NCBI GenBank assembly: GCA_034509735.1
Contig: JACGWO010000006.1
Coordinates: forward strand, 14,014,645-14,078,644
Direction of reading: 5' to 3'
DNA: 64,000 nt
DNA from: Sesamum alatum
Lineage: Eukaryota > Streptophyta > Magnoliopsida > Lamiales > Pedaliaceae
In this document: piece by piece, positions 10,638 through 21,698 of the stretch
Layout: each line of letters begins with the position of its first letter
Numbering within the stretch: the stretch's first letter is position 1
The notes under the pieces: generated by a model
What the model was told of the DNA's origin: nothing
Seen by the model: only the letters and a program-made list of their open reading frames with translations
Databases searched by the model: none
Program-made: the position numbers and the translations under genes

Positions 10638-12622
10638 TGAAAGAATCGGGTACGGCCCGGGAACGCAATAGAAGCGTAAACACGTGAAATTAAAGCATAA
10701 TATAAAACGGATTCAAAGGGGTGTTCCCTTTGAAGTTCCCGGGCGTTCGGTGTTTGTCAAAGAATAAATAAAAGGAGGAGAAGATGCTAGACAAGTGGCT
10801 AAAGGAAGAAAACAAAAAGATACATGAAAATATAAAGAAAACCAACATTTTTGTTTACTACACGTATAACCGGTACGTGCGTTTTTCCTTTCCGTTTCTC
10901 CTTCCGTTCACTTGAGAATTCAACGTAGAATTCCTCTAAGTATTGTCCACACCACACTACGGAGAAAAACTCTAATCTGTTGCTAGATAGAAATAGAGAA
11001 AATGAAGAAAAAATACTTCTAAAACAACACTATCGGTTAGTGCTTTTTAGAATGTTTTTTAAGTTAAATCCTTTCCAAAAGGTATGAACACAAAAAGGAG
11101 AAAATTTGCAGAGATTTTTTAGTGTTTCTGGCTGAAAATTTCGTGCAAGTCTTTTCCATACAAGTTATGTGCATTGTTTTTGTGTATGTAGAAAATTGAA
11201 TTTTAAACCTTATTGAAATTCAAAAGTTTATTTAATCTAATTAAATAAATATAAGCTCAAACACTAATTAATTGATCCAATCAATTAATTAAACCAAAAC
11301 CGATAAATTAATCCAATTAATTTAAAGGTTCTTAATTCAATAATTAACTAATCTAATTAATTAATTATTGGACCATCCATAAAATGGATTTCTCAATAAA
11401 TGATCCAATCATTTATTTTTTTCGTTGAATCAATTTAATCCAATTAAATTAATTCGCTTCTTCTAGAATTAATTCTAAATTAATTCTACTAACCCCATAG
11501 GTGATTTGTGTGTGACTCATTAGGTTCACCCTCAGCTAGACTTGGGCTTGTGTCCAACACAATTGGTCAATTAAATTCAATTTAATTAATTATTTTCCAA
11601 TTAACAATTAATCGGAAAAAAACGCTCGTCACCATGGTGGCCATATAGCAACGGTCCGTGGCACTAGAGACTAGGTGAATGTTGGAGTGAACATTTAGAC
11701 TCCCGAGTACCGTACGAGTACGGTCCTTCCATCATCCGTCTCCCGGTCTAGGTCTAGGTATTGGGCATGGAATTGGGCCTCGGTTCCCATCCTGTACTAG
11801 ACAACTATGCTTAATAACTCGAGACACGTTTTGCTCTATTAATCAACGTAGGAAACCATTCCCTACTCAACCAATAGCTGTGGCCACAGACTTAAAGAGC
11901 TTAAACCATCTCAGAGCGCATAGGAGACTCGACTGTCATATTCTGACAGGGGACGGATCCTATCTTGGAATGTACCGTCCTCAATACATATTCCGATTGC
12001 ACTGGATAAGGTTTATGATGAACGTATCCCAGATACGGACATCACTTGCCAGACCCTAGATACAGCCTTCATATGCATTTGACTGCCATGATTCCTCAAG
12101 TCCGAGGACTAATCTAGTACTATCAGAGCCGGGAATTCCAGTCATACCGACTAAGCCTCCAAGGCTTCCATATGACGATTCCCGCGAGTCAGTTCAGTCA
12201 GCTAACACCCTTGTCAACTAACCCACTAATATTACATAGAAGTTCAACGTCTATCGCCGATGAAACACGACACTCATTCAATGAATGCAATCCTTATTGC
12301 AAGTCTCTATAGGACCCTCGATGCCCTATCTCGAGGTCCTCGATCGAGGTCCTCGACTTGGAACGTTTCAAACCAACCCTCAGAAGTTGGTTTTATAGCT
12401 GTCATCCAATGCGCAGCCCAACTACATGGATTATCCAATTGGTCTGTGGGCATTTGTTGTGACGTTAAAATACCGTTTAACGTAATCAGTAAGCACAACA
12501 AACACATAGTGCCACGAATGAATACTTACTATATTCATCAAGTCAATATTACTTTAATAAAGATTGTTAAATAGTACCCAAAACCGCCTATCCAATTGAC
12601 TTTCTGGTCACCTATTCTAACA
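10638..12622 (-). repeat. 5' LTR of RE2 (1.985 kb)
   Basis: This is a full-length LTR on the minus strand, from TGAAAG at the PBS side to CCTATTCTAACA at 12,611-12,622. It is interrupted by no other element, so it is a good reference for RE1, RE2 and RE5 comparisons. The U3 hairpin block is at about 11,634-11,665. The outer flank begins ATGAT; the matching duplication would be left of RE1, outside the window. Confidence 0.93.
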
Positions 12623-13018
12623 ATGATCTTCACCAAGATGTGATGATAAATCAATAGTTCTTTTGGAGTAGGGTTTTAGCTTTCATCATGAAGAGCTAAA
12701 CACGGGATACCATGGCTTTAAAAATATCGGTCGTGCAAGTTAAATATATGTTTTGTGTTTCCTCTTGTCATATCGGTTGTTCCTCATAGCATAGTACCCG
12801 ATGGTGTAAATGATGATAATGAAAAAAGAAGGCAGATATTTATGAGAGCTAACAACCTCCACTCTCTCTTTATGTCGTCCAGGATGGTTGCCTTGCATGA
12901 CTCGCAGCCGAAGCACAGTTCTGTCTGGACGTTGCTCCATGCCTAGCTCCTTACTTTGATTTATTTGATTTTATTTAACTCAGTTAAATTCTTTCTTCTT
13001 GTTCTGATAGGTTGCGAG
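12623..13018. other. Unassigned interval between RE2 and PMD fragment
   Basis: This is the only non-LTR DNA between RE2 and RE3. I recognise no domain in it. It may be the 5' side of the PMD gene fragment that follows, since no mobile-element end is visible between them. Confidence 0.4.
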
Positions 13019-13528
13019 ATGGTTTATTTCAAAGACGAGTCTCTTTCCACCGACCAACAAAACTTGGTCTTTCTTGACGACAAAAGTTAACCCAAGGAAA
13101 AATGAACAATTTTAATGACCCACACTCCTCTCATCGGTTGATATGCGAAGCAATGGCCGAGGTTAACGAATCTACTTCAAGCGGAGCAATGGTCTCGAGA
13201 AGTTTAAGTGAGCAAGACTCCAAGGTATGGTCTTTCCAAGCGACTTATCACTGTTGTCCTGACGAACCAAGTCTTCTATAGACATTAGGCCGCCGCATCG
13301 TTGAAGGGAAAGCCAAGTGGGGCGACAACATTTAATTTGCCGGCGAGTTCTGCTACACAAAGAATTTTGGGAGTGGATGGAAGACGCACTCAGCCGGTGC
13401 AAACACAAGCTAGTTGCAACTCAAGTATATGATGTTGTGTAGGCCTCGTTGTTTACTTACGACCACAATTCGATCATCATCAGGGCGTTCTGCAAGGCAT
13501 GATGTCCGTTGACTAACACTCTTCTGAC
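13019..13528 (+). pseudogene. Plant-mobile-domain (aminotransferase-like) gene fragment
   Basis: Reading in two frames gives MVYFKDESLSTDQQNLVFLD (13,019 on) and then, further right, GRRIVEGKAKWGDN, EWMEDALSRC and ASLFTYDHN..IRAFC.A.CP.TNTLLT. These patterns belong to the N-terminal half of PMD (MAIN/MAIL-like, often labelled aminotransferase-like) proteins. Several stops (for example after VYDVV and in AFCKA*CP) and at least one frameshift show it is broken. RE3's 3' LTR begins at 13,529 inside the TNTLLT motif, so the retroelement interrupts this sequence. The family call comes from motif memory and a profile search would settle it. Confidence 0.6.
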
Positions 13529-15512
13529 TGAAAGAAATCAGGGATCGTCCCGGGAATTGCGCGAATGCGGAAGCACGATAAAATAAACATACAAAAATTA
13601 AAGCATGCTTTTAAACTTAAAAGTACACGATCAAGGGGTGTGCCCTTGAGGTTCCCGGGCGTTCGGTGTATCTCATGATCATATAACGAGTAAAGAAATC
13701 ATGGAGGCCATAGAGTTGAAAATTAAAGAGGGACGAAAAAGTAAAACGAGACCTACCCGTTGTCGTTTTCGTCTTCAACGGCTACTCGCGTTGTTCCCCG
13801 TTTTGCACCGAGATCTCGTTCTTGAGACCCTCCAAATCGTGACACACGATCCACCCACGTATCTTGCACGTCGTGCTAGCAACGAACAAGTGTATAATTT
13901 TTGGAGTGGATGAATCAACAACACGTTATCAATTAACGGTATTGATTCATCTAAGTTCTAATGTTCCAAGAACAAAAGAACTAAGAAAAATACTTTCTTG
14001 TTAGGGAGAGAGGGGCGGACGAGAGGTAAGGAGAGGGGAGAGTGTGTGTTTTCAAGAATCATCATCCTTCAATTGTTGGAAGCTAGAGGTTTATATAGAT
14101 GAGGAGTTTAATCCTCTTTAAACTCCAACTCTAAGAACTCTAATTTGACTAGGATTTTGACCTAGTCAAAGTCCTAGTCAAACTAGTGTTTGACCTACTC
14201 AAACAAATCCTAGCCTTCCATCTCCCCTTTTCATCTCAACCGTTGATTTTAATTTAATGAAATATTTAAATCCCATTAAATATTCCAAAAGGCTAAAAGA
14301 ATAAATATAATATAATAAATAAATATTATTATTTATTCTAAGCCCATTAAATCAACCCTTTAATAAATCCTATTTATTAATTTAATTCCCTTTATCAAAT
14401 AGAAGGAATTAATTTCTCCAAGAAAATATAAGACCCGATTAAATCTAATTTAATCATTCCTTTACTCCAATATTTAATTCCAAATTAAATACTAAGTGTG
14501 TGTGTGGATAGTGTGTGACTCTTTAGGTTCACCATTCAGCTAGACTTGATCGGATTCCTAGATACTGCCCGTTACCATGGGTGGCCATCTAGCAACGGTC
14601 CATGGCACTAGAGACTAGGTGAAATATTCGGGGATGAACATTTAGGCTCTAACAGTACACTTGTCCTTCTATCTTCGGTCTCATCACTTAGGGTCTAGGG
14701 CACGGAAAATGCAGGTACCCATTTTGGACCTAAGTATCGGTCTGTCCTTACTAAACGCTGCAAGGGAAACCTTTCCCTTCTGTTCAGTTACTGTGGCCAC
14801 AGATTTCAGGGACAAGACACAGAGCATACATGAGACTCAACTGTCAATACCTTTTGACAGGAGACAGATCCTTTCTTGGAAACTACTGTCACTTTGTACA
14901 CCCGAGCTGCACTAGACATGGCTTATGACTACTCAAGAGTATTTTGGTAATCTCTCACCATATCTAAGATACAGACCTGATGCACAGGTAAACTCAGCAG
15001 TTCCTCAAGTCAAAGGACTTGGCCTGTATCGTTGGAACCGGGAATACACGTCATACCTTGCTGACCATACTCAAGGTCCTCCGTAAGACGGTTCCCGCGA
15101 GTCACCTCAGTCAGCTGCTTCCTAGCATGCTGACCCACTAACATTGCTTAGACAACCTTCGTCACCCGTCGATGAAATACGACAGTAGATGCTTAGTGCA
15201 AGTCTCAAAGGGAATCCCGGTACCCATTTTCGGGATTCCTTGACTTGGAGATTTCCGGACTGATTCGGTAAGACTGATTTCATGGACCTACTTCCAAGCG
15301 TAGTCCCATCCCCGAAATCGTTTCTCAGTCCGTGGGCTTTGTTTGCGTAGTGAACAAAAATGTAAATGCAGATAAGTGAACGTAAACAAAGTATTGCCAT
15401 ATGAATTTTCACTTCTTTATTCATAAATGTTTTTATCAAATACCAGAGAATTGTCTAGACATAGGTTACATATTCCTGCCAAAATTGGCTTACATGGTCA
15501 CCTATTCTAACA
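13529..15512 (-). repeat. 3' LTR of RE3 (1.984 kb)
   Basis: A full-length LTR on the minus strand, from TGAAAGAAATC at 13,529 to CCTATTCTAACA ending at 15,512. It is joined there to the polypurine tract and RNaseH of RE3. It has a TATA box (14,090-14,097) and the U3 hairpin block (14,575-14,605). Its first 70 bp match the truncated 5' LTR of the same element at 21,620-21,692 with only a few differences. Confidence 0.95.
14090..14097 (-). promoter_or_regulatory. TATA box of RE3 LTR promoter
   Basis: TATATAAA in element orientation lies about 1.42 kb into the LTR, which puts U3 at about 1.45 kb and R+U5 at about 0.5 kb. Comparable boxes lie at the equivalent place in RE6 (52,819) and solo LTR-4 (39,953). 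Confidence 0.65.
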
Positions 15513-15526
15513 ATCTCCCACTTGAC
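15513..15526 (-). other. Polypurine tract, RE3
   Basis: ATCTCCCACTTGAC on the plus strand reads GTCAAGTGGGAGAT in element orientation and directly abuts the LTR start TGTTAG. It is the plus-strand DNA primer site. Equivalents are at 4,448 (RE2), 26,636 (RE4), 49,597 (RE5) and 62,541 (RE7). Confidence 0.88.
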
Positions 15527-15528
15527 CT

Positions 15529-17262
15529 TTAAAGCCAATTGCCCATATGCTTAATCCCCATCTTCTCAAGATGTTGCGTATGAGCGCTCTGCGACATAGG
15601 CTTTATCAGCGGGTCTACTGTGTTGTCTGCCGAGTTGACTCGGTCCATCCGGACGTCACCTCTTCCTACCATTTCTCTAAGAAGATGGTAGCGTCTAAGA
15701 ATGTGTTTGGAACGGTGATGAGATCTCGGTTCCTTTGCTTGCGCTATAGCGCCGTTGTTATCACAGAAGATGACAACGGGCTTGGCGATGCTAGGCACCA
15801 CACCCAACTCTTAGATGTAGTTTCTCATCCAAACCGCTTCCTTAGCAGCTTCTGAAGCTGCTATGTATTCAACCTCTATGGTGGAGTCAGCAATGGTTGC
15901 TTGCTTGGAACTTTTCCAAGCTACTACTCCTCCATTGAGTTTGAATACGTACCCCGATTGAGACTTGGCATCATCGTCATCAGACTGGAAGCTAGCGTCG
16001 CTAAAGCCTTCCAGAATTAGTTCTCCATTGCCATAGACTAAGAACATCTCCTTAGTCCTCCTTAGGTACTTAAGGATGCCCTTAACAGCATTCCAATGTG
16101 CTTCTCCTGCGCAGGACTGATATCTACTTGTTACGCTCAAAGCGTATGCAATGTCAGGCCTAGTGCAGTGGACCGCATATTGGATGCTACCTACGGCAGA
16201 AGCATAGGGGATAACTTTCATCCTTTCAAGTTCCCCATCAGTCTGTGGGGACTGTTTCTTGGATAACTTGATCCCATGCCTCATTAGAAGGAATCCTCGT
16301 TTGGAGTTGTCCATTCGATATCTCTTTAGGACTTTCTCTATATACGAGTTTTGGGTGAGTCCTAACATCCTTTTAGATCTGTCCCTGACAATCTGGATGC
16401 CTAGGATGTAGGAGGCTTCATCCAAGTCCTTCATGGAAAACTGGGTTGACAACCATGCTTTTGTGTTTCCTAACATTCTAACGTCATTACCAATGAGCAG
16501 AATGTCATCCACATAAAGCACTAGGAACACTATTGAGCTCCCACTGACCTTCTTGTATACACAAGGGTCGGATTCATTTTTGATGAAGTCATAACCCCGT
16601 ATTACTTCATCAAAGCGAATGTTCCAACTTCGGGAGGCTTGTTTGAGGCCATAGATGGACTTCTGGAGACGACAGACTTTCTGCTCTTCTCCAGTGACCG
16701 TGAATCCCTGCGGCTGATCCATATAGATCTCTTCTTTAACGAAACCGTTGAGAAAGGCCGTTTTCACGTCCATCTGTCATATCTCATAGTCATACCATGC
16801 TGCTATGGCGAGCAGAATCCGAATGGACTTAGCCATGGCTACTGGCGAGTAGGTATCCTCAAAATCGACCCCGGGTCGTTGAGTGTATCCCTTAGCTACA
16901 AGCCTAGCCTTAAAGGTTGTGACTTCTCCATCAACGCCAAGTTTGCGCTTGTAGACCCACTTACAGCCCACTGGCTTAACACCTTTCGGTGGATCTACGA
17001 GACTCCAAACTTGGTTCTCGCTCATGGAGCCCATTTCGGCTTTCATGGCCTCAAGCCATTTCCCGGAGTCGATGTCAGACATCGCTTCTCTATATGTCTT
17101 AGGATAGTTATCCAAAAGATCGGTCGCTCCTAGAAAGCCATATCTCACTAGAGGTCTAGACTCTCTAGTGGACCTACGGAGAACGAGAACGTTAGTGGTG
17201 ACTGTGGGCGCTGACTGTATCGGAGCCGGCGGTTTAGGAACCGGGACTGGCTGTTCCTGAGG
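15529..17262 (-). pseudogene. Copia reverse transcriptase-RNaseH, RE3
   Basis: RT copies element RNA and the C-terminal RNaseH removes it. The region reads almost open on the minus strand: KPVGCKWVYKRKLG and FKARLVAKGYTQ, then MDVKTAFLNG carrying the first catalytic Asp, then QKSIYGLKQASR, and LYVDDILLIGND with the YVDD active site at about 16,510-16,545. RNaseH follows with FSDASFQSD and FCDNNGAIA, ending MGNWL. Two in-frame stops break this part: TGA at 16,774-16,776, where related copies have Trp (EIWQMDV), and TAA at 15,811-15,813 in NYI*ELG, where they have Gln. A third, TAG at 17,263, lies just upstream. All three are single-base changes. This is the best preserved RT in the window. Confidence 0.95.
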
Positions 17263-18474
17263 CTATCCTTCATGCCTAGCATGTTGGACTTCTCGAGGTT
17301 GGTCAGCCCTTTGGCTGTCTATCCTGAATCCTCTAAGTGAGGGTTCCGCGGCCTCCTCTGATGGCTGGATTCCATCACTTGACTCCTCAAGGATCAGCTC
17401 ATCAGGTTGGATATCCTCCGGGAAGCCTTGCTCCAAGAATACTGCATTTCTTGAAACAAACACCTTTTGTTCCAAGGGGTCATAAAAGTAATAACCCGTA
17501 GTTTCTTTAGGGTATCCAACGAACCTGCATAAGCTAGACCTAGATTCTAACTTATCTCCCACTAACCTCTTGACGTATGCGGGGCTACCCCACACTTTCA
17601 AGTAGTTGTAGGATGCAGGCTTTCCGTGCCATATCTCATATGGCGTTTGGGTCAATGTACTAGTAGGCGCTAAATTCAATAATTTGGCCGTCGTTTCTAG
17701 TGCATAGCCCCAAAACGATAAGGGCAATTTGGTAAAATTGATCATGGACTGAACCATGTCCAACAGGGTTCGATTCCTCCTTTCAAAGACACCATTTAAC
17801 TGTGGTGTCCCTGGAGGTGTCCATTCTGATATTATACCATGTTCTTTTAGATAATCTAGGAACTCCGTACTAAGGTATTCACCGCCTCGGTCCGACTGTA
17901 GGATTTTAATTTTGCAGTTGGTTTGGTTCTCCACTTCAAGTCTGAATTCTTTAAACCTCTCAAGAGCTTCAGACTTGTACCTCATCAGGTAAACATAACC
18001 ATACCGCGAATGATCATCGGTGAAGGTTATGAAGTAGGAGAACCCACCTCGGGCCTGCGTCCTTAGTGGTCCACATACGTCTGTATGGACCAAGTCCAAC
18101 AGACCTGTGGCAAGCCTGCTTTGTCCTACAAAGGGCTTCTTGGTCATTTTCCCTCTTAGACAGGACTCACAAGTTGGTAGATCGCTCAAGTCCCCAACCT
18201 CTAGGTTCTTTGAGTCTACCAACCTTTTCATCCTATCTTGGGATATGTGACCTAGCCTAGCGTGCCACAGACGTGCGTTCCCGTTATTATCTAATTTTCG
18301 TTTGTGTTGTGCATTGAGGACGAAATTCGTTTGTTGCAAGATATAGAGTCCGTTATGCAATGTACCAAGTAGATGAGCAATTCCACACCTCATCAAATAA
18401 AAGCAATTTTTATTGATTCTAAACTCATAACCACTATTGTCCAACAATGGAATGGAAATGATGTTTTTAATCAT
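17263..18474 (-). pseudogene. Copia integrase, RE3
   Basis: This 403-codon open frame covers the end of PR and all of integrase. The N-terminal zinc domain is HARLGH..(H) with CESC. The DDE catalytic core is complete: LVHTDVCGP, then ILQSDRGGEY, then NGVFERRNRT. The copia tail YLKVWGSPAYV, RFVGYPKETTGYYFYDP and KVFVSRNAVF follows. GAG-PR lies upstream in another frame (overlap 18,471-18,474), separated by a small frameshift. A TAG at 17,263 separates it from RT. The domain itself looks intact, so this copy died recently relative to its neighbours. Confidence 0.95.
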
Positions 18475-19580
18475 ACTGGGTACAAAATAAACTTCTCTAA
18501 ATCTATGCTAATACTATCACTAATCACTAGAGTGGCGGATCCTACTGCTTCTGCTGAGATGGCCTTGCCATTCCCAAGCTTCAGGATCATGTCCCCGCTA
18601 CCCAGTTTTCTGCTTCTTTTCAACACCTGCAAGTCATTGCAAATGTGAGCTCCACCGCCGGTATCTAATACCCAAGAGGCAGAACTAGTGACCATATTAA
18701 CCTCAATCACATATATACCTAGGTTCGAGAAGAGTTTGGGGCACTCTCTCTTCCAATGCCCTTTCTCACGGTAGTTGATACATATGTCATATGCCTTCGA
18801 CTGTTGCTTAGAGACAACCTTGCCCTTTCCTTTGCCTTTCCTCTCTTTGGCAATGGGAACACTCTTAGTGTTTGTAGCTGCTTTGACGGCCTTTCCCTTC
18901 CCTTTCTTCTTCTTCCAACGTCCGGCACCCTTGCCTTTCGTATTAGAAGTCGAAGCACCTCCAAACAATACCGAAGGCGTGGACTTCTTAGTCGTTGCCT
19001 CGTATTGCACCAACATATTGATCAACTCATGAATGCCCTTCTCAAGTGCGTTCATGTTGTAATTGACGATAAATTGGTCAAAGGAGGGTGGGAGTGACTG
19101 AAGGATCACATCTATGTACGTTTCATTATCGAGACCTGCCTTTAGGTCCTCGAGCTTTTCCACCAGGTTAAGCATTTTAACCCCATGCTCTTGTACAGAG
19201 GATCCTTCTGTCATTTTAGTTCCAAAGAACGCCTTGGTCGCGACATACCTAGTATGTCGGTCCGGGACTGCATAGCAATCCTTAAGGCGAGCCATAATGG
19301 AAGGGACATCGTCTAGCCTTTCATATTGCTTCTGAATCTCATTGGTCATCGAAGCAAGTATGATGCTACGGACCTTCCGGTTATCCTTATGCCAAGTCTC
19401 GAACGTCTCACGTTCTTCTGGCGTGGATCCTTCCGGTAAGGTCCTAGGGAGAGGCTCGTCCATGACGTAGCCTTGGTTCTCGTAATCTAGGACTATCCTG
19501 AGATTGCGCAACCAGTCGTTGTAGTTTGTTCCATTGAATTTGTTTGTCTCAAGAATGGTGGAAAGTGGGTTCTTAGACAT
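18471..19580 (-). pseudogene. Copia GAG-protease, RE3
   Basis: 369 codons from ATG at 19,578-19,580 (MSKNPLSTILETNKFNGTNY). GAG core motifs WLRNLRIVL, MTNEIQKQYERLDDV and LPPSFDQFIVNYNM come first, followed by a Lys/Gly-rich stretch (about residues 210-265). The zinc knuckle reads CINYREKGHWKREC, so the second zinc ligand is Tyr instead of Cys. PR follows with SWVLDTGGGAHICND (active-site DTG). The frame closes at 18,471 by a frameshift about where PR should continue into integrase. Lineage looks like the large-LTR Tork/Angela-type copia group, which is tentative. Confidence 0.93.
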
Positions 19581-19957
19581 TTTAAAATCTACATTTTAGA
19601 AAACAGCGCGCGATCAGCAGAAAATAAAAGACGGTAGTTTGATAAAATAATTAAATGCATGGAGTTTAGTCATTTAATCCTCCCACTATTTATACGAAAA
19701 CACGGTACTCTCAAACATGATTTTCGGAAAATCCTTTCCTAGTGGGCTTGGGATCCACAGTGATTTTTCCCATACCCCGCTTTTACGATTCGCATGGAAA
19801 AGATCCTGTGGGAGGTATTCTATACCATTCTCGTTCCACGAGATTCCCAAGATTATTGCCTCACCCTTTCACATGATCCCGAGGACTCCAAGCGAATCAC
19901 GTTAATTGGGCGTTAGACCCAACCCAATCTACCGAGCCACAGACCCACTGGTACCTC

Positions 19958-20051
19958 CACGACTCGTGAGACAGGTAGCAGCAGCCCGTTTTTCGTTCAT
20001 GACATAATGCAGCTTCCTTTAAGTACAATAACGTGCCACGACTCGTGAGAC
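19958..20051 (-). promoter_or_regulatory. Paired near-palindrome in RE3 leader
   Basis: CACGACTCGTGAGAC is exact at 19,958-19,972 and 20,037-20,051, spaced 79 bp start to start. This is the same spacing as RE1, although the sequence between the copies differs considerably. Confidence 0.55.
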
Positions 20052-21104
20052 CACGCTATTGACCCAAAGCAGCTTCCTCACTATGCCATGGATTGGAAGG
20101 CATGGACAAACTCCTAGAGCTTATGTCTACTTTGTCTAGGGTCTAATATTTTGACATTGGTCCAATCAATGTGAGAGTAAGAAATGACCGAGATCTCAAA
20201 TAAATAAATATCTACACATACATCCATAATGCGTAAATAAACCATCCACAGCAGTTATACGATAAATAAACAACCCATTCATCCATCATCATAACCACAT
20301 GCAAAATTAAAGCCTAGCACGCCCCTATTGGATGATCACGAGCTCGAATCCTATGCGACCCACTAAGCCCGCAGTAGATCTATGGTCAATCTAGGGTTGG
20401 TCCTATACTATTACATTAATAGTAACCCAATCATCATGCTGATGGGCCTTGGTCTCTTTTTCTCTTTCTTCACTTCATGGAAAACTCCAAGGGGCCTCCC
20501 GTCTGGGCTCTCCATGTGGTCCTTCCTTCTTCTCCACCAATTACAAAAATAGAAACCTCACTCCTAGTCTACTCTCATTACATATTAAAAATAGAAACCC
20601 CAGCGAAAACCCGAGAGGAGTACATAAGGAGGGAGGTAGAATGCCTTATTATTCCAAGACAACTAGAAAGAGAGAAGGAGAAAGCAATAAAAGAGGCACA
20701 CAGGCCCAACAGAAAATAAACCATACATTCGGTCTAAGGCTCGTGATCATCCATTTCCATCCAACACACATAATCACATGATCCAATCATATAATTACAA
20801 TATACCAACAATACATGATTTCCAATCATAAATATCCAAAATAATAAATGAATATGTGCACAACGTGTGAAAAATAAAACACAAATATTGGTAATATTAT
20901 TTTTTCGTTTTAGGAAAAACCTTTCCTCATTATTTTAAGTAAAATAACCCCGGGATTCCAAATCCAATTTATTTTACTCCTAAAATAATGTCTTTAGAAA
21001 AATAGGCATAATTGAACAAAAAATGATTTTTCAGAATTAGTTCAAAATTAAAACTGAAAAACAATTAAAAAAGAAAAGAAAAACACTGCTAGGGTTTTGA
21101 AACC

Positions 21105-21400
21105 CTAGCAGCAGCCGCCACCGCCGCCGGCACGTGCACAGGGCAGCAGGCTCAGCCTTGCGCGCGGACTCGCAGGCGCGCAGCCTTGCGCGCGCGCGCG
21201 CGCATGAGCACGCCTGTCGGGCGCGCGCGCGCAGACACCCTTGTCTGCGTGCGCGCGCGCCTGGAGGCGCTGCCCTGCGCGCAGCCTTCCTGGCTGCGCG
21301 CTGCCCCTGGGCGGGCGCGCGCAGGCCTCCCTTGCCTGCGCGCGTCTGCCCTGCCGGCAGCGTGCGACTGCGCGCGGCCAGCCCTCCCGGCTGGCCGGTT
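21105..21400. other. GC-rich, alternating-CG island in RE3 leader
   Basis: Nearly 300 bp of CpG-dense DNA has repeated GCGCGCGCGC runs (21,189-21,203, 21,220-21,231, 21,249-21,261). It sits about 200 bp inside the PBS and the DNA on both sides is AT-rich. Alternating CG runs can adopt Z-DNA and strong RNA structure; whether they do here is inference. Confidence 0.8.
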
Positions 21401-21606
21401 GCGTCGTTTCTCGTTTTCCGTTCAATTTTCCACCCCGTTTCCCAAGAAAAACAGAAAAATACCAACATTCAGAGATTCACACGATTTAAAAGCAATAAAA
21501 TCGACATGCTTAATATCAAGAAAAATCAAGATTTAATATAAAACATGTCGATATCACGTTTCATGCTTAGAACGCACATTAACCCTAGGCCTATACACCG
21601 AACCGG

Positions 21607-21618
21607 GCTCTGATACCA
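21607..21618 (-). other. Primer-binding site, RE3
   Basis: GCTCTGATACCA is an exact match to the tRNA-iMet site in RE1. It lies one base from the LTR start TGAAAG at 21,620. Confidence 0.94.
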
Positions 21619-21619
21619 G

Positions 21620-21692
21620 TGAAAGAAATCGGTGGATCGTCTCGGGAATTGCGCGAATGCGGAAGCGCGATAAAATAAACATACAAAGATTA
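21620..21692 (-). repeat. Truncated 5' LTR of RE3
   Basis: The LTR starts TGAAAGAAATCGG and follows the 3' LTR for about 73 bp, then stops matching around 21,692. About 1.9 kb of LTR is missing. What follows is RE4 integrase on the opposite strand, so this is a deletion or rearrangement junction and not an insertion with a target duplication. Confidence 0.85.
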
Positions 21693-21698
21693 AATAAA

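Larger units (their letters stand above)
19581..21606 (-). other. RE3 untranslated leader
   Basis: This 2-kb leader lies between PBS and GAG. It carries the paired near-palindrome (19,958-20,051), the empty counterpart of the hAT insertion site (about 20,711-20,725), and a long GC-rich island (about 21,105-21,400). The ORFs over the island in several frames on both strands are compositional by-products. Confidence 0.8.

Noticed and set aside
21037..21541. Overlapping ORFs of 80-143 codons on both strands in the GC-rich island (also 53,498-54,166)
   Set aside because: They appear in several frames at once, are Ala/Arg-rich and follow from lack of A/T stop codons; they lie in the untranslated leader of retroelements.
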